A stretch of DNA of 64,000 nt from Aedes albopictus (taxonomy: Eukaryota; Arthropoda; Insecta; Diptera; Culicidae): contig NC_085138.1 in assembly GCF_035046485.1 (NCBI RefSeq), positions 426,051,265-426,115,264 on the forward strand, written 5' to 3'. Under the pieces are notes generated by a model that did not search any database, was not told the origin of the DNA, and was given only the letters and a program-made list of their open reading frames with translations. The number at the start of each line of letters is the position of its first letter. Positions within the stretch are counted from its first letter, which is position 1. Of this stretch, positions 57,640 to 64,000 are shown piece by piece. A program made the position numbers and the translations under genes.

Positions 57640-58289
57640 TGAATCGCGTTTAACATTCTCTGGTCTTTAGTTAGTGACCTTACTATTCGAATCACCAGAT
57701 GATGCATGTTTCCCAAATTCCTTCATCTTCTTTTCACTCTCCTCCAAGCTTGTACCCAAACTCTCAACTTCGGCTAGCGGCATATCCCGTTTGAGCATTT
57801 TCTGCCGCAATTTGTCAGAACAGCTCTTCTCGACTATCTAATCAAGAATCACCTCCTCCGGTTTGTCATATTCACATCTTTTTATTTGAGTCCTCAGCCG
57901 CAAAACAAAATCAGCAAAACTCGCTGAAGGTATCTGGGAAATCTGACGGATGTCAGATGTCGTTCATAAGTCCGTCTGCGATAGGGCTCAAAATGAGCAT
58001 CCAGCTTTGCTATTGCAGCATCATAGAAAGGAAGATTCATCAACACCATCGAAAAAGTTTCAAATTCGGGGAGATTATCGTAGATATCTCTTAGATCCGA
58101 GCCTCCCAGACATAGCAGTTTTGAACGTTTCTCATACTGCTCCTCGTTCTTTTCAGACTCGAAATAGCATTCGAGGTCGGCTTCCATTTGGCCCAGGCCA
58201 AAGGTAATTGAGAATACTCCAATGCTGTCTGAAACGGCCTGATACGCACATCCATGTTGTTCTTGGTATGAAAGCATATTTTCATTCAA
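57640..58289 (-). pseudogene. Gag (capsid-like) remnant
   Basis: The minus frame 58289-57894 (131 codons) starts MNENMLSYQEQHGCAYQAVS. It includes DLRDIYDNLPEFETFSMVLM and FYDAAIAKLDAHFEPYRRRT, which match the capsid part of Mag-like Gag proteins. A frame change follows near 57920, and 57640-57890 continues with EKSCSDKLRQKMLKRDMPLA and SLEESEKKMKEFGKHA in another frame. The two shifts and a gap before the zinc-knuckle frame show decay. The start methionine is uncertain. Confidence 0.7.
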
Positions 58290-58354
58290 TATATAAAAAT
58301 AATATTCAATAGAAAGATCTCCAACGCAAGATGTATTTCACTTAAATATAACTT

Positions 58355-58915
58355 GTACCATGATGACGAAAACCGCCATCTGAAAACTGTAACGAAAACC
58401 GCCTTCATTTATTTTTGGCGAAGCCGCCTTCTTTGTATTGAGACGAAAACCGCTTTCTCTAATTGTGACGAATACCGCCTTATCTGAATTGTGACGAAAA
58501 CCGCCTTCTCTGAAATGTGACGAAAACCGCCTTCTCTGTATTGTGACGAAAACCGCCTTCTCTGAATTGTGACGAAACCCGCCTTCATTTATTTTGACGA
58601 AACTGCCTTCTTTGCATTGTGACGAAAACTGCCTTCTCTAATTGTGACGAATACCGCCTTATCTGAATTGTGACGAAAACCGCCTTCTCTGAAATGTGAC
58701 GAAAACCGCCTTCATTTATTTTGACGAAAACTGCCTTCTTGGTATTGTGACGAAAACTGCCTTCTGTAATTGTGACGAATACCGCCTTCACTGAATTGTA
58801 ACGAAAACCGCCTTCTCTGAATTTTGACGAAAACCGCCTTCATTTTATTTTGACAAAAACCGCCACCTTCTTACGACGAAAACCGTCTTCCAAAGTTGTG
58901 ACGAAATCCTCCTTT
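58355..58915 (-). repeat. 26-bp minisatellite in the retrotransposon leader
   Basis: About 21 units of a 26-bp repeat (gtgacgaaaaccgccttctc then tgaatt on +), with variants that substitute 'attt' for 'ctct'. It lies between the 5' LTR and gag. The period is not a multiple of three, so it is not a conserved coding repeat. Confidence 0.9.
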
Positions 58916-58924
58916 TCCAAAATA

Positions 58925-59835
58925 TGAATTATTAATATAATTCAAAATAAAACAATCATAACCATTTATTTTTATTTTGGTGAAACATTCACACTTTATT
59001 ATATTTATTCAATTTATTTGCATCTCACTATTTCGTTCAGTGCATCATCCAAACGAACACTTGCATAACTACATTTGATCATCATTCATAATATGTAAAC
59101 AAAACTTGCGTATTTCTCTATACTTTCAGCATTACTTTCGATTTTGTACATTCAAAAATTTACCTGCGGTGATTATTGTATCCCAGAGTACTTCCAATGT
59201 TAGAAAGCACCTTATGCATCATACCAGAATGGTATTCTGTTGATCCAGTCCGGGTCGTTGAGAACTTCAACTCACAAATTTTCTTTCGACACAAATGAAT
59301 ATGGATACACGATATTTTGTTTACAACAATTTACTAATACCACAGCAACCCGACCAGAATGACAATATTCGAAATGATGACCACGTTAATTTTCAACACA
59401 AAATCTGTTCAATGGCTGGTTGGCAATTGGTTCAACTCTGTTCTATAATTTCATTAAACAAAACTGTAAAAAAAAACAGGGTAGCTGCTTCCAACCACCA
59501 GGCCAGCGTATACCATTTTGTTTCCGCCCTAGATAATCCGTAATTTTCTAGGCTGGGAATTGAAATAAAAAAACAAAACACGCAAATCTTTAGCTTTAGT
59601 TCGAACATCTCACTGAACACATCTATGTGTTACTCTTCCACGCTTCATCATCATCATCAATGACGGTTCTTCCAATGTAATGAACTTTGTCATCGCGGTT
59701 GCCATGGTAAGCACAACCGTTTGAGTTTTTTTCACTAGCACGTGACTGAGCGAAATCGAAGGAAAAAAATCTGAATGGTGCGTGGGCCAAATTCAAGCGA
59801 CATTATCACTATAATTGATATTACTCACATTTTCA
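58925..59835 (-). other. Untranslated leader of the LTR element
   Basis: AT-rich, no recognised ORF, between the primer site and the minisatellite. Confidence 0.5.
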
Positions 59836-59847
59836 CCTCGTCGCCAA
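59836..59847 (-). promoter_or_regulatory. Primer binding site
   Basis: Directly after the 5' LTR the minus strand reads TTGGCGACGAGG. TGG followed by CGACGAG would pair with a tRNA 3' end (..CGTCGCCA), a tRNA-Ser-type primer by inference. Confidence 0.65.
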
Positions 59848-60033
59848 TGTGGAATCCTGGATCTCGGACGACGGACAGACACCATTACGGTTTGGAAGTT
59901 CTCATAAGAAGACTTAATAAACTGCACATCAACTGCACACGCAATCCGTATATTAACCCGTTAGCTTCCGTACCTGACTCTCAAACTGATTACACTTCTT
60001 CACAGGCCTACTCGATCTATCTACGATACCACA
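59848..60033 (-). repeat. 5' LTR
   Basis: 186 bp, identical to 53362-53547. Presumed promoter for the element. No clear TATA box or polyadenylation signal was assigned. Confidence 0.92.
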
Positions 60034-60185
60034 CCAACTATCATACTCTGCTGTCGGCACTTCTTCAGAGAAACGATTCGGCCTGTGTGCTGCTATCTAA
60101 GTAACAGTGATCGGATAAAAGTACTTGAACGATTGCCGGAAGAAATCTTGTGATGATTCTGTGGAAGAATCCCTAGGCATGTACC

Positions 60186-60442
60186 GAGACTAATAGCTGC
60201 AAAAATCTTTGGAAAAAATTATCGTAGGAATCTCTACAGGAGCCCGTAAAAGAATTCCTGGAGATTTTCCAAAAAATGTCTCGTAAGTATTCCCTCCGTT
60301 GAAAAGAATAATGTTGGAGAGAAATCCTTTGAAAAATCTCTGTCGAACTCTCGGGAAGAATCCTTGGGACAATCGTGGCGTGAATTCCTGATTCCTGAAG
60401 GAATCCCAGTAATTTGCCCGCAAAAAAAAAAAAAGAATCGGG
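60186..60442. repeat. Left copy of 257-bp direct duplication
   Basis: gagactaatagctgcaaaaa to aaaagaatcggg. Identical to 61554-61809 apart from one A in a 13/12-A run, as far as I can read. The sequence itself is GGAA-type degenerate repeat. Confidence 0.9.
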
Positions 60443-61295
60443 AAGAAGTATTTCAGACGGCATCGTATGTTACACTGATGGCTCCCTTCTCGAAGGTCGA
60501 GCAGGTGCTGGTGTTTATTCTCGTGAGCTAAGGCTGTATCAGTCTTATTCACTTGGTAGACACTGTACCGTTTTTCAGGCCGAAATCTTTGCTCTTATGT
60601 GCGGAGTGCAATCAGCACTTCAGCAGCACGTAATGGGCAAAGTAATATACTTCTGTTCAGATAGCCAGGCTGCTATTAAAGCACTTGCTTCGGCCAACTC
60701 CAGGTCGAAGATAGTTATCGCTTGTCGAACTCAAATCGAGGAGCTGAATTCAGCAAACGCTGTTCACCTTCTATGGGTACCTGGTCATTCTTCCATCGCT
60801 GGAAATGAATTGGCTGATGAGTTAGCTCGCTCTGGAGCATCACATGACTTCATTGGCCCGGAGCCAGCTATTCCGATATCGAAGTGTTGGGTGAAGCTTC
60901 AGATTCACACCTGGGCTGTCACTCAACACAGACAATATTGGAATAGTTTGGAGTCATGTCGTCAAACCAAATTGTATAGTGCTGAGCCATCTCTACGGGT
61001 GGCGAAGTATCTAACTAATCTGTCTAAGCAGAATTGCAGCATGCTGGTCAAAGCATTGACTGGCCACTGCCGACTCAGCTATCACATGGCGAATATTCAG
61101 CAAGCTGATTCATTTGCCTGTGATAGCTGTGAATCCGATTATGGAACTTCGTATCATTTGATATGTAACTGTCCAGTTTTCGCGCAACTGCGTTTCCGAG
61201 TATTCGGTAAACACTTATTAAGTGAAACTGACTTCAGAAACCTGAATCTTCAGGATATTCTGTTGTTCTTAACCCGCTGTGGTAAAGAGCTATAG
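60443..61295 (+). CDS. LINE ORF2 C-terminus: RNase H plus cysteine-rich tail (partial)
   Basis: Open frame from the truncation point to the stop at 61293-61295. RNase H signature residues appear in order: D in CYTDGSLLEG, E in FQAEIFALMCG, D in YFCSDSQAAIKA, and the final H/D in LLWVPGHSSIAGNELADELA. A C-terminal zinc-knuckle-like segment follows (CDSCESDYGTSYHLICNC). RNase H after RT followed by this tail is typical of LOA/I/Jockey-group LINEs such as Lian of Aedes; the clade is inferred. Endonuclease and RT are absent, so it cannot retrotranspose. The frame happens to extend upstream into the duplicated flank, giving an artificial MPAKKKKES start at 60414. No frameshift or stop in 280 codons indicates a young copy. 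Confidence 0.85.
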
Positions 61296-61553
61296 GCTCT
61301 CTTTCGCTTTATGCGTTATTACAGTGCCCTTTTCAGGGCGCTGTTTGAACCCATTGTGGTACGCTTATGCGTTAGTACCCTCTTCCAGGGTATTTTTCCT
61401 ATTTCCCTACCTGTCCCTATCCCCATCCAAATCCTTTTTCCTTCCTTTTCCCTCAGGTAGATGATGAAATAGGCTGTTATTTTGGCGATGGCACAAATGT
61501 CCCAAATGGAGGATAACGTGCCTCTGGAGCCGGCCTTCTGATACCTGATACCT
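60443..61553 (+). mobile_element. 5'-truncated LINE between the duplicated copies
   Basis: Starts just upstream of the RNase H domain and ends with a short tandem tail (gatacctgatacctga). Both borders coincide with the duplication borders, so the flanks behave as a target duplication. 1111 bp. Confidence 0.8.
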
Positions 61554-61809
61554 GAGACTAATAGCTGCAAAAATCTTTGGAAAAAATTATCGTAGGAATC
61601 TCTACAGGAGCCCGTAAAAGAATTCCTGGAGATTTTCCAAAAAATGTCTCGTAAGTATTCCCTCCGTTGAAAAGAATAATGTTGGAGAGAAATCCTTTGA
61701 AAAATCTCTGTCGAACTCTCGGGAAGAATCCTTGGGACAATCGTGGCGTGAATTCCTGATTCCTGAAGGAATCCCAGTAATTTGCCCGCAAAAAAAAAAA
61801 AGAATCGGG
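61554..61809. repeat. Right copy of 257-bp direct duplication
   Basis: See 60186-60442. After it the sequence becomes unrelated (tttctcagactacc). Confidence 0.9.
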
Positions 61810-62428
61810 TTTCTCAGACTACCGTTCCATAGGCAATCGATGTAGTGAATCTTCGAATGTCATGATTCATGGTAGGTTTATGGTGATTCAAAAATAATAT
61901 GCCCCGCATTTTGAATTTCACCATTAGGGTTACCAGTATTACGAAAGTATGGTCTAAAAAATTGAAGTTTAAATAAAATGTTCGAAAACTTATAACTTTT
62001 GAAACATCTGGTCAATTGAACATTGAATTGAATTTCTGGAAAATACGTTGAAAGGGTCAAATTGTGTTTGGATGCAAAAAAATATGTTTTATCCAGTTTT
62101 CATGGTCATGGGCCAAAAAGCACCCTGTATTTATATATGTAACTCAATATTTGCTTAGATTACTCCTTTTCGACATTTTGTCCTAACAACATCATGTTCC
62201 TTTTGCAGTTTTGGCTTTCGACGTTTTGGCATTCACGTTTTCTCCTAAAGCCATTTTCCATAGAGAATTTTTTTTTATATTTGATCATATTTTGAATGCT
62301 AACCAAAAAAACACCAGGTTTCAGTCAAAAAAATGCATAGCTTTTTAAGATTTACAATATAAGACAATTTTAGAGCAGCATGTATTTGTACGGTTTTCTT
62401 TTTTTTTTCGACGAGCGAGGAATACCCA
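61810..62428. other. No gene recognised
   Basis: AT-rich, no repeats or splice-site-bounded open frames apparent. Confidence 0.4.
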
Positions 62429-62440
62429 CGAGGACTACTT

Positions 62441-62620
62441 CTTCTTCTTCTTCTTGGCGTAACGTCCTCACTGGGACAAAGCCTGCTTCTCAGCTTAGTG
62501 TTCTATGAGCACTTCCACAGTTTTTAACTGAGAGCTTCCTCTGCCAATGACCATTTTGCATGTGTATATCGTGTGGCAGGCACGAAGATACTCTATGCCC
62601 AAGGAAGTCAAGGAAATTTC
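62441..62620 (-). mobile_element. Feilai-like SINE (family A), 5'-truncated, antisense
   Basis: CTT-type tail, ggcgtaacgtcctcactggg, through ctatgcccaaggaagtcaag. The tRNA head is missing. Perfect 12-bp duplication CGAGGACTACTT (62429-62440 and 62621-62632). Confidence 0.9.
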
Positions 62621-62632
62621 CGAGGACTACTT

Positions 62633-62900
62633 GTGAAATGTCAATAAAAAATTCCTGAGGAATTCTTAGGGGAATCCCTACAAGATCGTCAACAATAACT
62701 CCAAAAAAAACACTAGACGAATCCCGGAACATAATTTCAAGTAAAATTCCACGATATACCTAGTAGAAAATCCATTAAAAATTCCTAATGGAATGTTAAC
62801 CATTTCTGGAGCAATTTATATAGTAATCCGTTGGACTGGAGAAATTTCAGCAAGAACTGCTTAAGGAATCGCTGTAGTTTTAGTATGTTTCAACCACCAC
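62633..62900. repeat. Degenerate GGAA repeat
   Basis: 'attcctgaggaattcttaggggaatccc' style units. Confidence 0.6.
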
Positions 62901-63179
62901 GGATTGTAAACTTAAACCAATAAAACATTTAAGAATTTTCGGTTCAAATTTGCCTAGGTGTGAAAGGTTTCTTGATTCTATATGCTGCGTGGAATATTTT
63001 TTTTTTTCAATTTGGGAATTATAAGACGTGTTTCAGAAGCGTTGCTTAGCCGTTTTCAGATGTTTCGGAGGGTCTCAGATGTCTTACGTGGCGTCCGTGG
63101 GGGATTAGGTGGATATTGTAGGTATTTCAGGAAGTTTTAGGGGATTTTCAGAGGCCCCTTCACAAAATCCTTTGGGAAC

Positions 63180-63316
63180 GTCCATAAATGACGCAGCATT
63201 TTGTGGCCGACTTTTTACTCCCCTCCCCCTCGTAGCATATTCACGCAAACCTAATACATGGTTCGACACACTATCCCAGACTCCCCCTCCCCCTAAGAAG
63301 CTACGTCATTCATGGA
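63180..63316. mobile_element. Inverted-repeat element, GTCCATAAATGACGCAGC ends
   Basis: Right end gctacgtcattcatggac is the imperfect inverse. Interior pyrimidine blocks (actcccctccccct, actccccctccccct) match the G-rich blocks of 22890 and 44158 in inverse. Confidence 0.7.
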
Positions 63317-63339
63317 CGCACCTCATGAAACTGCTTGAA

Positions 63340-64000
63340 ATGCCTCTGAAACCTTAATAATCCCATTGAAATGGTTTTGAAATCGATGTAATTCATTTGC
63401 AATGTCCCTAGAACTCATTTTATGTTAGGGTTCTGAAACCTGAAACCCCTTGACACCATACTATGCACAAGAGAGGGGTTTTTGGGGTTAAACCCCTCTC
63501 ATTACCGATGATCCATGCTCCGTCCTTTGCCAAAATTAGGGAAAAGCCCTCCGTTGTCACCTTTTTTTGTGCACGGGGCGATTGATGTGATACGATTCTG
63601 ACCTGAAATGCCTCGGAACGCCCCTGAAACCTCTTTAATCCCATTCATTGCCCCTTGAATAATCAATTTGAAATGCCCCTGTAATCCCTTGAAACGCGTT
63701 TAAAAGGCTCTAAAACCCCCTGAAAGTCACCTGAAAATCCCTTGAAACGCTCGAAAAAAGTTGACAAGCTCTTCAAACGCCCCTGATACCCCTTGTAACG
63801 CCCTTTAAAGGCTCTTGAGATCCCACTGAATCGCCCTGAAAGTCTCTTGAAACTTCCCTGAAACCCCCATGACCCTAGTCGTGCATTGGATTTATTTTGA
63901 CCCAGATATGCACGCTGACCGTGGTGAGCGTCAGCTAACGCACGACGAAGGTTAATACTATTGAAACGCCCCTGAAATCCATTTTAATTCAATTAAAACG
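63340..64000. repeat. C-rich degenerate short-period repeat
   Basis: Repeated 'gaaacgcccctgaaacccc' variants with a period of about 12-14 bp, interrupted at 63420-63600 by other sequence with a hairpin gagaggggtttttggggttaaacccctctc-like and at 63868-63955 by a non-repeat segment. Same texture as 1395-1565. Confidence 0.65.

Larger units (their letters stand above)
53362..60033 (-). mobile_element. Ty3/gypsy-type LTR retrotransposon, complete ends, dead interior
   Basis: 6672 bp. Two 186-bp LTRs (53362-53547 and 59848-60033) are identical as far as I can read. A perfect 5-bp target duplication CCAAC stands at 53357-53361 and 60034-60038. Minus-strand order is 5' LTR, primer site, leader with minisatellite, gag, protease, RT, RNase H, integrase, polypurine tract, 3' LTR. 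The pol order RT-RH-IN and motifs place it in Ty3/gypsy, probably near the Mag group (inference). The coding region is broken by frameshifts, a deletion between protease and RT, and a 1.2-kb insertion. Confidence 0.9.

Noticed and set aside
60186..61809. Pair of LTRs flanking the RNase H ORF
   Set aside because: The 257-bp repeats lack TG...CA ends, primer site and polypurine tract. The enclosed protein is LINE-type and is truncated at the 5' side only.
1..64000. CRISPR arrays, bacterial operons, phage or integrative elements
   Set aside because: No regular repeat-spacer structure or prokaryotic gene organisation. The sequence is clearly eukaryotic, with spliceosomal introns and SINEs.

Overview
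The window looks like nuclear DNA from a culicine mosquito, most likely Aedes. The sequence shows dense nested transposable elements, several tRNA-derived SINE families (one resembling Feilai, with a GAA-repeat tail), an R1-like and an RTE-like LINE, and long stretches of degenerate TTCCTCCAGGAA-type repeats. The species assignment is inference. There are no bacterial-style operons; almost everything is intron or repeat.

Host gene: I find two convincing protein-coding exons, both on + (13971-14048 and 24826-25014). Both have good splice sites, compatible phases and cysteine-rich reading frames. The second opens a CUB domain (ICRIRSPNYPGIYPRNLTC). They look like consecutive exons of one secreted or transmembrane CUB-domain gene, split by a 10.8-kb intron filled with mobile DNA. 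No upstream or downstream partner exon was found, so the rest of the window is probably flanking intron.

Layout. 0-13.9 kb: a three-level nest (hAT-type element in a tRNA-SINE in an older repeat), 12-bp-type repeat arrays, a TIR element at 5.6-7.1 kb, tandem repeats of about 145 and 152 bp, and a TTAA-flanked piggyBac-type element. 14-25 kb (intron): an antisense R1-like LINE carrying a hAT-type element and a foldback with hammerhead-like motifs, a tRNA-like hairpin, in-phase 12-bp repeats with a foldback insertion, and an RTE-like LINE carrying two inverted-repeat elements. 25-36 kb: degenerate repeats, another TTAA element, a Helitron end pair and SINEs. 36.5-39.9 kb: a satellite of about 305 bp in two orientations, interrupted by four datable insertions. 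40-46.8 kb: interleaved and long-arm foldbacks, a Penelope/hammerhead-like foldback with a 12-bp TSD, and a 2.6-kb TIR element. 49.6-52.5 kb: a decayed DNA transposon with transposase remains. 53.36-60.03 kb: a complete Ty3/gypsy-type LTR retrotransposon on the minus strand, with identical 186-bp LTRs and a perfect 5-bp TSD but a wrecked interior. 60.2-61.8 kb: a 5'-truncated LINE encoding RNase H, flanked by a 257-bp direct duplication. 62-64 kb: a SINE, an inverted-repeat element and C-rich degenerate repeats.

Strongest observations: the identical-LTR but coding-dead Ty3 element, the giant flanking duplication of the LINE, foldbacks carrying hammerhead-like cores, the 12-bp dyad repeat, and insertion histories that can be proved from empty sites inside the window.
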